DNA from: Lactobacillaceae bacterium
GTDB lineage: Bacteria; Bacillota; Bacilli; Lactobacillales; Lactobacillaceae
DNA length: 31,474 bases
Assembly: GCA_031282325.1 (NCBI GenBank)
Contig: JAITDY010000045.1
Span: forward strand, 1-31,474
Direction of reading: 5' to 3'
A program made the position numbers and the translations under genes. Below, in pieces: positions 1-7,001 of the stretch. Under the pieces are notes generated by a model. That model was given only the letters and a program-made list of their open reading frames with translations. It was not told the DNA's origin and did not search any database. Numbering within the stretch: position 1 is the stretch's first letter; every line of letters begins with the position of its first letter.

Positions 1-2606
1 AAATGAATCAAATGGGATTGCCCCGTCAAATGGCTTTAGAATTATTCAAACCATTCGTTATGCATGAATTAATCGCGCGTCCTGATGTTGATGTTAAAAC
101 ACTAAAGTCAGCCCGTAAATTAATTGAAAGAAACGAACCAGTAGTTCAAGATGTATTAGAAGAAGTTATACGCGAACATCCAGTACTATTGAATCGTGCA
201 CCTACTTTGCACCGTCTTGGAATTCAAGCTTTCGAACCAATTCTTGTATCCGGTAAGGCTATGCGTTTGCACCCACTTGTTACTGAAGCTTATAATGCCG
301 ATTTTGATGGTGATCAGATGGCAATCCACGTTCCATTGTCAGATGAAGCGCAAGCAGAAGCACGCTTATTGATGTTGGCTGCAGGACACATTTTGGCTCC
401 AAAAGATGGAAAGCCAATCGTTGCACCTTCACAAGATATGGTTATTGGTAACTACTATATAACTACTGAAGTTGCTGGTAAAATCGGCGAAGGTAAAATT
501 TTCTCTAGTTATGATGAAGCAATGATTGCATACCAAAATAATTATGTTCATTTGCATACTCGCGTTGGAATTCAAACTTCATCTTTCCCTTCAGAAAAGC
601 CATTTACTGATGAGCAACGTAGTAAAATTTTGGTTACCACTATTGGTAAATTATTGTTTAATAATATTTTGCCTGTGGATTTTCCATATCTAAATGAACC
701 TACTGAAAGTGCTTTGACTGCAATTGATGATAAATTCTTTGTCGACAAGGGACAAGATGTTAAGAAATTCATTGAATCTCAAGCACTTGTTGATTCGTTT
801 AAATCAAGCTTCTTATCTGATATTATCGGAGCTGTTTATAAGATTTATAAGGTTACTGATACTTCATTGCTTTTGGATCGTATGAAAGATTTGGGTTATG
901 ATGAATCGACTAAATCAGGTCTAACTGTGGCGATGAGTGACGTTATCGAAGTTGCTAAAAAACCCGAAATTTTAAAAGAAGCGCATGAAAAAGTTTCCAA
1001 TATTAAAAAGCAATTCGAACGTGGTTTAATTACTGAAAACGAACGTTATGATCGAGTTGTACAAATATGGAATAATGCTAAAGATGAAATTCAAGATGAA
1101 TTAACTGATGCATTTACTCCTGAAAATCCTATTTATATGATGAGTAATTCTGGAGCACGTGGTAACATTTCTAACTTCGTTCAGCTTGCTGGAATGCGTG
1201 GTTTAATGGCTGGACCTGGAGGTAAAATTATTGAACTTCCCGTTACTGCTAATTTCCGTGAAGGATTAACTGTTTTGGAAATGTTTATTTCTACTCACGG
1301 TGCTCGAAAAGGAATGACTGATACAGCTCTTAAAACTGCCGATTCTGGTTACTTAACACGACGTCTGGTCGATGTTGCTCAGGAAATTATCGTACGAGAA
1401 GAAAAGTCCGATACTGATCGCGGATTAGAAGTTTCAGCAATTATGGATGGCAATTCTGTAGTTGAACCTATATATGATCGAATCGTTGGTCGTTTTGCTA
1501 TGAAGAGTGTTAAAGATCCAAAAACTGGCGAAAAGATTATTGGCAAAAACGAATTTATCGATGAAGATGTTGCTAAAAAAATAATTGAAGCTGGAGTTCA
1601 ATCAGTAACTATTCGTTCTGTATTTACTTCAACTACCGAACATGGTGTTTCAATTATGGACTATGGACGTAATTTGGCAACCGGAGAACTTGTTGAAGTC
1701 GGTGAAGCGGTTGGAACTGTGGCAGCTCAATCAATTGGTGAACCCGGTACTCAGCTGACAATGCGTAATTTCCATACTGGTGGTGTTGCTGGTGGAGCTG
1801 ATATTACCCAAGGATTACCTCGTGTTCAAGAATTAGTTGAAGCGCGTATTCCAAAAGGAAAAGCAGAAATATCTGAAGTTGATGGAAAAGTTGTAGCTAT
1901 TTTAGAAGATCCTGCTGATCGAACTAAAACAGTTACAATTAAGGGGAATAATGATGAACGCTCATATAAATTACCAATGAGTGCTCGCTTACGAGTTTCT
2001 GAAGGTGATGAAATTGCACGTGGTCAGGCTATCAATGAAGGTCCGATTGATCCTAAAGAGTTGCTAAAACTTACTGATGTATTAACTACTGAAAATTATA
2101 TTTTGACTGAAATTCAAAAAGTTTATCGTTTGCAAGGAATTGAAGTTTCTGATAAACATATTGAAGTTATGGTTCGTCAGATGTTAAAGAAAGTTAGAGT
2201 TATGGATCCCGGTGATACTAAATTATTGCCTGGTGAATTATTAGATATTAACGATTTCAAAAATGCTAATGTTGATACTCTAAAAAATGGAAAAGTCCCA
2301 GCTACTGCTCGTCCAGTTCTGCTTGGAATTTCTAAAGCTTCTCTTGAAACTAATTCCTTCTTGTCAGCTGCTTCATTCCAAGAAACTACTCGTGTATTAA
2401 CTGATGCCTCAATTAGAGGAAAAGTTGATCCATTAATTGGTTTGAAAGAAAACGTTATTATCGGTAAGATTATTCCTGCCGGTACTGGTGTTTTGGATTA
2501 TCGAAGTGTAAAAGATAAAACAGATGCCCCAGCAGTTGGGATTTCAGAAGTACCAATTACTTTAGATGATTTATCAAAACAAGAACATTGGATTGAAGAA
2601 GATTAA
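1..2606 (+). CDS. rpoC: DNA-directed RNA polymerase subunit beta' (5' partial)
   Basis: This is the largest catalytic subunit of RNA polymerase, cut by the window start. The first two bases belong to a split codon and the first Met visible is internal. The catalytic Mg-binding motif NADFDGDQMA is at visible residues 98-107 (Asp triad coordinating Mg). The trigger-loop region, including the stretch TQLTMRNFHTGG, comes much later, followed by the conserved C-terminal VQELVEAR and GELLDINDF stretches. About 867 residues are visible, against roughly 1200 for a full Firmicutes beta', so about 330 N-terminal residues (zinc-binding domain, clamp, lid) lie upstream. The gene ends in an 11-bp-stem terminator. 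The usual downstream partner rpsL is absent; a separate infC transcription unit follows instead. Identification is certain. Confidence 0.98.
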   Translation, partial: MNQMGLPRQMALELFKPFVMHELIARPDVDVKTLKSARKLIERNEPVVQDVLEEVIREHPVLLNRAPTLHRLGIQAFEPILVSGKAMRLHPLVTEAYNADFDGDQMAIHVPLSDEAQAEARLLMLAAGHILAPKDGKPIVAPSQDMVIGNYYITTEVAGKIGEGKIFSSYDEAMIAYQNNYVHLHTRVGIQTSSFPSEKPFTDEQRSKILVTTIGKLLFNNILPVDFPYLNEPTESALTAIDDKFFVDKGQDVKKFIESQALVDSFKSSFLSDIIGAVYKIYKVTDTSLLLDRMKDLGYDESTKSGLTVAMSDVIEVAKKPEILKEAHEKVSNIKKQFERGLITENERYDRVVQIWNNAKDEIQDELTDAFTPENPIYMMSNSGARGNISNFVQLAGMRGLMAGPGGKIIELPVTANFREGLTVLEMFISTHGARKGMTDTALKTADSGYLTRRLVDVAQEIIVREEKSDTDRGLEVSAIMDGNSVVEPIYDRIVGRFAMKSVKDPKTGEKIIGKNEFIDEDVAKKIIEAGVQSVTIRSVFTSTTEHGVSIMDYGRNLATGELVEVGEAVGTVAAQSIGEPGTQLTMRNFHTGGVAGGADITQGLPRVQELVEARIPKGKAEISEVDGKVVAILEDPADRTKTVTIKGNNDERSYKLPMSARLRVSEGDEIARGQAINEGPIDPKELLKLTDVLTTENYILTEIQKVYRLQGIEVSDKHIEVMVRQMLKKVRVMDPGDTKLLPGELLDINDFKNANVDTLKNGKVPATARPVLLGISKASLETNSFLSAASFQETTRVLTDASIRGKVDPLIGLKENVIIGKIIPAGTGVLDYRSVKDKTDAPAVGISEVPITLDDLSKQEHWIEED

Positions 2607-2612
2607 TTTTTA

Positions 2613-2650
2613 AAAATACCCTAGGATAAATAACTTAGGGTATTTTATTT
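2613..2650 (+). terminator. Intrinsic terminator after rpoC
   Basis: A perfect 11-bp stem pairs AAAATACCCTA (2613-2623) with TAGGGTATTTT (2636-2646), with a 12-nt loop and a T-rich tail. It begins a few bases after the rpoC stop codon and separates rpoC from the promoter of the infC operon. Confidence 0.85.
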
Positions 2651-2658
2651 AGACATTT

Positions 2659-2687
2659 TTGTAATTTCAAATAAAGAATGGTATAAT
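2659..2687 (+). promoter_or_regulatory. Promoter of the infC-rpmI-rplT operon
   Basis: TTGTAA (2659-2664) and TATAAT (2682-2687) are separated by 17 bases. TG at 2679-2680 adds an extended -10. Transcription is predicted to start near 2694, giving a leader of about 140 nt before infC, which matches the L20-type leader seen there. Confidence 0.85.
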
Positions 2688-2693
2688 ATTCTT

Positions 2694-2806
2694 TGTGAAA
2701 AAGAAGAAGCACCCGCTTCTCACCTCGATGTGAAATACCACGATGGTTAATTAGTTTATCTTTATTGAGATATGTTAATGAAGGGCGGGTGTATCCCGTC
2801 TTTTTT
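2694..2806 (+). ncRNA. L20-type ribosomal protein leader (attenuator) of infC-rpmI-rplT
   Basis: This structured 5' leader precedes infC-rpmI-rplT, the operon known in Bacillus subtilis to be controlled by L20 binding to its leader and causing premature termination. CACCCGC (2710-2716) is the exact complement of GCGGGTG (2785-2791). The latter segment overlaps the 5' arm of an intrinsic terminator (2784-2800), so the long-range helix and the terminator exclude each other. A local imperfect hairpin built on ACCTCG and CGATGG (about 2720-2746) lies between them and may carry part of an L20-binding site. Assignment to the L20-leader class rests on context plus this architecture; I could not run a covariance model. 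Confidence 0.7.
2784..2806 (+). terminator. Attenuator terminator in the L20 leader
   Basis: GGCGGG (2784-2789) pairs with CCCGTC (2795-2800), with one G-T wobble and a 5-nt loop, followed directly by six T residues (2801-2806). It sits upstream of the infC ribosome binding site, so it acts before any gene of the operon is transcribed. Confidence 0.75.
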
Positions 2807-2822
2807 CATTTAAAAATTATTC

Positions 2823-2838
2823 GGAGGATTTTCCCATA
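2823..2838 (+). promoter_or_regulatory. infC ribosome binding site with non-canonical AUA start
   Basis: A strong GGAGG (2823-2827) is followed by 8 bases and then ATA (2836-2838), in frame with IF3. No ATG, GTG or TTG stands at a suitable distance. The first standard start (GTG, 2878) has no Shine-Dalgarno sequence and would remove residues N-terminal to the conserved VNDNI. IF3 genes characteristically use rare start codons (AUU in E. coli) for IF3-dependent autoregulation. Confidence 0.8.
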
Positions 2839-3438
2839 GCAAGATATCAACCGCGTCAAAAGCGTCAAATCGATTTAGTGAACGATAATATTCACTTTAG
2901 TCAGGTAATGTTAATTGATGGTTCAACTAGAAAGGTTATGCCAACTAGTGAAGCACAAAAAATTGCTGATAGTAGAGATTTGGATTTGGTGATTGTTCAA
3001 GCTACTGCTGAACCACCTGTTGCACGTATTGTTGACTGGGGTAAGGCAAAGTTTGAGCAACAAAAAAAGGCAAAAGAAAGCAAAAAGAAACAAACCATTA
3101 TTCAAACTAAAGAAGTTAGAATGAGTCCGGTTATTGATTCTGGAGACTTTGAAACAAGAAAAAAAGCTTCAATTAAGTTCCTAACTGCTGGAAATAAAGT
3201 TAAGTTGAATTTACGTTTCAAAGGTCGAATGATGGCCCATCAAGATGTTGGTCGTGAAGTTTTGTTAAGAATGGCAAATGAATTAAGCGATTATGCCACT
3301 GTTGAAGCGCAACCAAAACTAGAAGGTCGTCAAATGTTTTCTTTGCTGGTACCAAAAGCTGAAATTATTAAAAAATCCCAACCAAATAGTAAAGAAAATC
3401 ATAAAGAGGAGAATAGCGATGCCAAAGATGAAGACTAA
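2836..3438 (+). CDS. infC: Translation initiation factor IF-3
   Basis: IF3 binds the 30S subunit, blocks premature 50S joining and checks start codon and initiator tRNA. The N-domain contains VNDNI and the inter-domain region PPVARIVDWGKAKFEQQKKA; the usual Cys and Tyr of PPVCRIMDYGK are Ala and Trp here. The C-domain contains KEVRMSP and NLRFKGRMMAHQDVG. Starting at ATA 2836 gives 200 residues, a little longer than the usual 170-180 because of an acidic C-terminal tail. The start is chosen from the GGAGG 8 bases upstream. The last 20 bases overlap rpmI, whose Shine-Dalgarno sequence lies inside infC. It is the first gene of the L20-controlled operon. Confidence 0.95.
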   Translation: MARYQPRQKRQIDLVNDNIHFSQVMLIDGSTRKVMPTSEAQKIADSRDLDLVIVQATAEPPVARIVDWGKAKFEQQKKAKESKKKQTIIQTKEVRMSPVIDSGDFETRKKASIKFLTAGNKVKLNLRFKGRMMAHQDVGREVLLRMANELSDYATVEAQPKLEGRQMFSLLVPKAEIIKKSQPNSKENHKEENSDAKDED

Positions 3439-3616
3439 CAAGGCCGCTGCAAAGCGCTTTAAAAAGACTGCTAAAGGCGGTTTCAAAAGTGGACAAGCTT
3501 TTACAAGCCACCGTTTCCACGGAAAAACTAAAAAGCAACGTCGTCAATTGCGTGGTACTGCAATGATGAATTCAATTAACGTAAAGCGTTATGCGAAGTT
3601 ATTAAGTACCTACTAA
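3419..3616 (+). CDS. rpmI: 50S ribosomal protein L35
   Basis: This small, very basic protein of the large subunit has 65 residues, the normal length. It starts MPKMKTNKAAAKRF, contains KGGFKSGQAFTSHRF, and has the conserved KTKKQRRQLRGTAMM centre. The ATG at 3419 has AGAGGAG (3405-3411) upstream, inside the infC coding region, and the gene overlaps infC by 20 bases, so translation is likely coupled. The downstream partner is rplT, the usual order. Confidence 0.97.
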   Translation: MPKMKTNKAAAKRFKKTAKGGFKSGQAFTSHRFHGKTKKQRRQLRGTAMMNSINVKRYAKLLSTY

Positions 3617-3641
3617 TTTTTGGTCAAAAGGAGAATAAATT

Positions 3642-4277
3642 ATGCGAGTTAAAGGAACAAACGTTACACGTATTCGTCGTAAAAAAATAATCAAGTTGGC
3701 CAAGGGTTACCGTGGACAACGTCATATTAATTTTAAGGTTGCAAAGCAACAAGTATGGAAATCATACTTGTATGCTTATCGTGATCGTAAGAATTTAAAA
3801 CGTGAATTTAGAAAATTGTGGATTGCACGTATCAATGCAGCTGCACGCATGAATGGAATTAGTTATTCAAAATTCATGAACGGTCTTAAGTTGGCTGGAA
3901 TTAATTTGAATCGTAAAATGTTAGCTGAATTAGCAGTTTCTGATTTTGCCACATTTTCTTCATTAGCGGAAACAGCTAAAAAGCAAGTTGCTGCTCCAGA
4001 ACGTTTTGCTGCAACTAATGAAAAAACTATTTCAATTCAAAGGGTTGAAAATGGTGGAGCAAAACCAGTTGTTCTTGAACCTAAAAATATTTCAGAAAAA
4101 GCTTCTAAAGAAGAAGTCAAGCAAGTAGCTACTTCAAAAGAAACTGAAGTAAAAACTGAAAATGTAAAGCCAACTGCTAAATCAACTGTTGCTGAAATTA
4201 AAAGTTATTTAGAATCTGAAGGTATCAAATTTCCTTCTAGTGCAAAAAAAGATGAATTATTAGCTTTAATTAAATAA
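3642..4277 (+). CDS. rplT: 50S ribosomal protein L20 with C-terminal HeH/SAP-like extension
   Basis: Residues 1 to about 118 are a complete L20 (RVKGTNVTRIRRKK, KGYRGQRH, AYRDRKNLKREFRKLWIARI, MLAELAV). L20 is an early 23S rRNA-binding assembly protein and the known repressor of its own operon. The protein then continues to 211 residues. A Lys/Glu/Thr/Val-rich, probably disordered linker (about 119-179) is followed by a terminal segment (about 180-211) containing TVAEIKSYLESEGIKFPSS and KKDELLALI. That segment has the pattern of HeH/LEM/SAP-type helix-extended-helix nucleic-acid-binding motifs. Normal L20 is about 118 residues. The start has AAAAGGAG just upstream. The L20 part is certain; the domain name for the tail is inferred from pattern. 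Confidence 0.95.
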   Translation: MRVKGTNVTRIRRKKIIKLAKGYRGQRHINFKVAKQQVWKSYLYAYRDRKNLKREFRKLWIARINAAARMNGISYSKFMNGLKLAGINLNRKMLAELAVSDFATFSSLAETAKKQVAAPERFAATNEKTISIQRVENGGAKPVVLEPKNISEKASKEEVKQVATSKETEVKTENVKPTAKSTVAEIKSYLESEGIKFPSSAKKDELLALIK

Positions 4278-4283
4278 TTATAT

Positions 4284-4311
4284 TAAGCCTGTGAAAACTA
4301 TGGGCTTTTTA
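4284..4311 (+). terminator. Intrinsic terminator after rplT
   Basis: AAGCCT (4285-4290) pairs with GGGCTT (4302-4307) around an 11-nt loop, followed by a run of T (4306-4310). The stem is short, but its position just past the last gene of the L20 operon supports it. Confidence 0.6.
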
Positions 4312-4324
4312 TTTTGTAATAAAC

Positions 4325-4375
4325 TTATGTTTAAATATGCAACGAATTTAGAATTTAAACATAATAAATTCTAAA
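4325..4375 (+). repeat. Two overlapping, mutually exclusive perfect inverted repeats
   Basis: TTATGTTTAAAT (4325-4336) is the exact reverse complement of ATTTAAACATAA (4353-4364). TTTAGAATTTA (4347-4357) is the exact reverse complement of TAAATTCTAAA (4365-4375). The two pairings share 4353-4357, so only one hairpin can form at a time. They lie between the rplT terminator and the -10 box of yqeG. Function is unknown; operator half-sites or a switch-like structure are possible. AT-richness raises the chance of coincidence. Confidence 0.6.
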
Positions 4376-4388
4376 AATAACTTACACC

Positions 4389-4397
4389 TGTTAAAAT
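4389..4397 (+). promoter_or_regulatory. Candidate extended -10 promoter of the yqeG operon
   Basis: TG-T-TAAAAT (4389-4397) is an extended -10 box without a convincing -35. Transcription is predicted to start around 4404, only about two bases before the yqeG ATG at 4406. No Shine-Dalgarno sequence is visible before yqeG, so the message could be leaderless. Confidence 0.5.
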
Positions 4398-4405
4398 TAT
4401 AGTTA

Positions 4406-4933
4406 ATGATTAAATTGCTGGAACCACAATTTACAGTTGAAAGAATTTGGGGAATTAGTCCCATTACGCTAAAGAAAATGGGTGTAACAACCATTTTAGC
4501 TGATTTAGACAATACTTTAGTTGCCTGGAATAAGGCTGACGGTGATACTGATTTTTTTGAGTGGCATAATCTGTTAATTAAAAATAATATCCAATTAATT
4601 GTTGTTAGTAACAACACTACAAGTCGTGTAGCACGAGCTGTGAAACCTTTTGGTTTGCCATTTGAGTCTTGGAGCATGAAACCATTTCCTCGTGGAATTT
4701 TAAAAACTTTAAAAGATTTTAACTTAAATAAGGATGAAGTCATTATGGTGGGCGATCAGATTATGACCGATATAATTGCTGCTAATTTAGCAAAAGTAAA
4801 AAGTGTATTAGTGAAACCACTTGTAAATACAGATGGAATTTTAACTAAAACTAATCGAGCAATTGCAAATATGGTATTAAAAAATTTAGACATTAAATGG
4901 GAGAAAGATTTAGTTGAACGAAACAGAAATTAA
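4406..4933 (+). CDS. yqeG: YqeG family HAD phosphatase
   Basis: This is a haloacid dehalogenase superfamily IIIA phosphatase of the YqeG family; its physiological substrate is not settled. The nucleophile motif DLDNT is at residues 33-37, motif II VSNN at 67-70, the Lys motif near KP 92-93, and the metal-binding motif GDQIMTD at 116-122. At 175 residues it has the normal length. It opens the conserved yqe operon and overlaps yqeH by 20 bases. There is no visible ribosome binding site, and a candidate -10 lies almost at the start codon. Confidence 0.92.
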   Translation: MIKLLEPQFTVERIWGISPITLKKMGVTTILADLDNTLVAWNKADGDTDFFEWHNLLIKNNIQLIVVSNNTTSRVARAVKPFGLPFESWSMKPFPRGILKTLKDFNLNKDEVIMVGDQIMTDIIAANLAKVKSVLVKPLVNTDGILTKTNRAIANMVLKNLDIKWEKDLVERNRN

Positions 4934-6047
4934 CAATATTCTAGAAGAAGGTCTATATTGCATTGGTTGCGGAGCCAGAATTCAATATACTAACCAAAAT
5001 GAAGCCGGTTATTTACCAAAATCTGCTTTATTAAAGCATTTTTCGGATGAGGAACACAGTGACTTATTATGCTACCGTTGTTTTAGATTACGTAATTATA
5101 ATGAAATCCAACCAGTAGAAATTAATTCTAGTCATTTTCAAACTATATTAAATCAAATATCAAATACTAAGTCACTTGTAATTTACGTGTTAGATTTATT
5201 TGATGTAGAAGGGAGCTTGATTCCCGGAATATCACGTCTTGTTGGAAACAATCCGATTATACTTGTTGGAAATAAAATGGATTTATTACCAAAATCAGTT
5301 AAGGAAAATAAAATAATTAATTTTTTAAATAAAAAAACAAGAGATATTGGAATTAAACCAGCAGAAATAATTTTAACGCGTGCAACTAAAGGTGATGTTG
5401 CCGAACAAATTATTCCTAAATTAAATCCTTATTTAAGCTACAAAGAAATTTATGTTGTTGGTGTTACAAATGTCGGTAAATCTACAATTATCAATCAGCT
5501 AGTAAAATATGTTAGTAATCAAGGAAATGTAATCACTACTTCTAGATTCCCGGGTACTACTCTTGATAAAATTGAAATTCCTTTAAGCCAAGAAAATAAA
5601 ATTATTGATACCCCGGGAATTATTCATGATTGGCAAATGACACATTATGTTGATGTAAAAGATTTTAAATATTTATTGCCAAATAAAGAAATCAAACCAC
5701 AAACTTTTCAATTAAATCCGGAGCAAACCATATTTGTTGGTGGATTAGCCCAAATTGATTTTGATAATAAAGAAAAAATTTCTGTCACAGCTTATTTTGA
5801 AAATAATTTAAAATTGCATCGAAGCAAAACACAAAAAGCACAGGAATTATTTAATAATCAATTTGGTAAGTTATTAGTTCCAATACCAAAAGAAGCAGTT
5901 CCTTATACTAGCCAAAAGTTTAATTTAAAAAATAATCAGGATTTAGTGATAGCTGGATTGGGTTGGTTCTCCTTTAATAGTGATGCAATGATAACAATTA
6001 AAGTTCCAAAAGGCGTTAAAGTATTAGTTAGAGAGGCAGAAATTTAA
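4914..6047 (+). CDS. yqeH: Ribosome biogenesis GTPase YqeH
   Basis: This circularly permuted GTPase is needed for 30S subunit assembly. An N-terminal zinc finger has Cys16/Cys19 (CIGC) and Cys53/Cys56 (CYRC). The GTPase motifs come in permuted order: G4 NKMD (120-123), then G1 GVTNVGKST (183-191), then G3 DTPG (232-235), followed by a C-terminal domain. The length of 377 residues is normal. The start is TTG 4914, preceded by GGGAGAAAG and inside the end of yqeG. An alternative start would lose the first zinc Cys pair. The family is certain; the start is well supported. Confidence 0.96.
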   Translation: MNETEINNILEEGLYCIGCGARIQYTNQNEAGYLPKSALLKHFSDEEHSDLLCYRCFRLRNYNEIQPVEINSSHFQTILNQISNTKSLVIYVLDLFDVEGSLIPGISRLVGNNPIILVGNKMDLLPKSVKENKIINFLNKKTRDIGIKPAEIILTRATKGDVAEQIIPKLNPYLSYKEIYVVGVTNVGKSTIINQLVKYVSNQGNVITTSRFPGTTLDKIEIPLSQENKIIDTPGIIHDWQMTHYVDVKDFKYLLPNKEIKPQTFQLNPEQTIFVGGLAQIDFDNKEKISVTAYFENNLKLHRSKTQKAQELFNNQFGKLLVPIPKEAVPYTSQKFNLKNNQDLVIAGLGWFSFNSDAMITIKVPKGVKVLVREAEI

Positions 6048-6367
6048 TGTTAATTTTAACCGGAAAACAAAAAAGATTTATCAGATCACAAGCCAATGAA
6101 TTACCAGCAATTTTTAGTTTGGGAAAAAATGGAATAAGTAAAAAATGGATTGGTGAAATTCTTGATGCTTTTAATAGCAGAGAAATTATAAAAATATCGA
6201 TCCAAGCAAATTCTGCTGAAGAAATGGATCAGTTTATTGATTTTATTCATGCGAATTCTCAAATCACGGTAGTTCAAAAAATTGGTAGGACAATAATTTT
6301 ATATTTGCCAAACAAAGATGATAAATACCAAAATTTTTCTAAAGAGGTTGACAAACTTGCGAAGTAG
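6047..6367 (+). CDS. yhbY: YhbY family RNA-binding (CRM domain) protein
   Basis: This single CRM-domain protein is associated with assembling large ribosomal subunits. It opens LTGKQKRFIRSQANELPAIF and has the characteristic GxxG-type loop LGKNGIS, followed by the RNA-binding core ending near GRTIILY. At 106 residues it has the normal length. Its ATG overlaps the yqeH stop by one base (TAATG), which implies coupled translation. It is in the usual yqeH-yhbY-nadD order. Confidence 0.93.
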   Translation: MLILTGKQKRFIRSQANELPAIFSLGKNGISKKWIGEILDAFNSREIIKISIQANSAEEMDQFIDFIHANSQITVVQKIGRTIILYLPNKDDKYQNFSKEVDKLAK

Positions 6368-7001
6368 AAATTCAACAACGGTACTTTCTTTTGTGGAATT
6401 TAAAAAACAAGAAATTTTAAGAAATCCACAAAGGATCGGTCTTTTTGGAGGTACCTTTAATCCTATTCATAACGGACAATTAATTGCAGCCGAACAAGTT
6501 GCTCGCAATTTGAAATTAGATAAGATAATTTTTATACCTAATTCAATTCCTTTTGGCGCAACTCATCAGGATGCGATCGACCCGAGTTACAGAGCGGAAA
6601 TGGTTCGCCTAGCCATTGCTAATAATTCTTTATTTGATATTAATACAACAGAACTTTTCAAAGGTGGCAAAACATCAACATATGAAACGGTTAAAGAATT
6701 AAAAAGTATTAATCCGCAAAACGAATACTTTGTTATTCTAGGTGCTCATTTAATTAAGGATTTACCAAATTGGGAAAATGCTGTTGAATTATCTAAAATA
6801 TCTCAAATAGTTGGCATTAAGGAGCCAAACAATGATACTCCTGATATCTTAAACACCAAATGGATCTTTATAAATTATTTGGATATTTCGTCTTCAGATA
6901 TCCGTTCATTGCTGAGATTACGGAGATCGGTACGCTATTTGGTCCCTGATGTTGTTGCAATGTATATAGCTGAATATGGTTTGTATCAAGGAAGGTATTA
7001 A
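6357..7001 (+). CDS. nadD: Nicotinate-nucleotide adenylyltransferase
   Basis: It joins nicotinate mononucleotide and ATP to give deamido-NAD in NAD synthesis. The nucleotidyltransferase fold begins RIGLFGGTFNPIHNGQ at residues 26-41, and the C-terminal ATP motif ISSSDIR is present. The normal HxGH signature reads HNGQ here (His38, Gln41), so the second His is lost. I chose the TTG at 6357: AAAGAGG (6341-6347) lies 9 bases upstream and the N-terminus then matches lactic-acid-bacterial NadD. The first in-frame ATG (6318) would add 13 residues inside yhbY. The gene overlaps yhbY by 11 bases and is 214 residues long. Confidence 0.92.
   Translation: MRSRNSTTVLSFVEFKKQEILRNPQRIGLFGGTFNPIHNGQLIAAEQVARNLKLDKIIFIPNSIPFGATHQDAIDPSYRAEMVRLAIANNSLFDINTTELFKGGKTSTYETVKELKSINPQNEYFVILGAHLIKDLPNWENAVELSKISQIVGIKEPNNDTPDILNTKWIFINYLDISSSDIRSLLRLRRSVRYLVPDVVAMYIAEYGLYQGRY

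Noticed and set aside
4348..4743. 131-codon open frame on the minus strand across yqeG and its upstream repeats
   Set aside because: It lies opposite a well-conserved HAD phosphatase, its product resembles no family I know, and no promoter or ribosome binding site is evident.
6318..6356. Upstream ATG start for nadD
   Set aside because: It has no Shine-Dalgarno sequence and adds residues unlike the family; TTG 6357 has AAAGAGG at good spacing.
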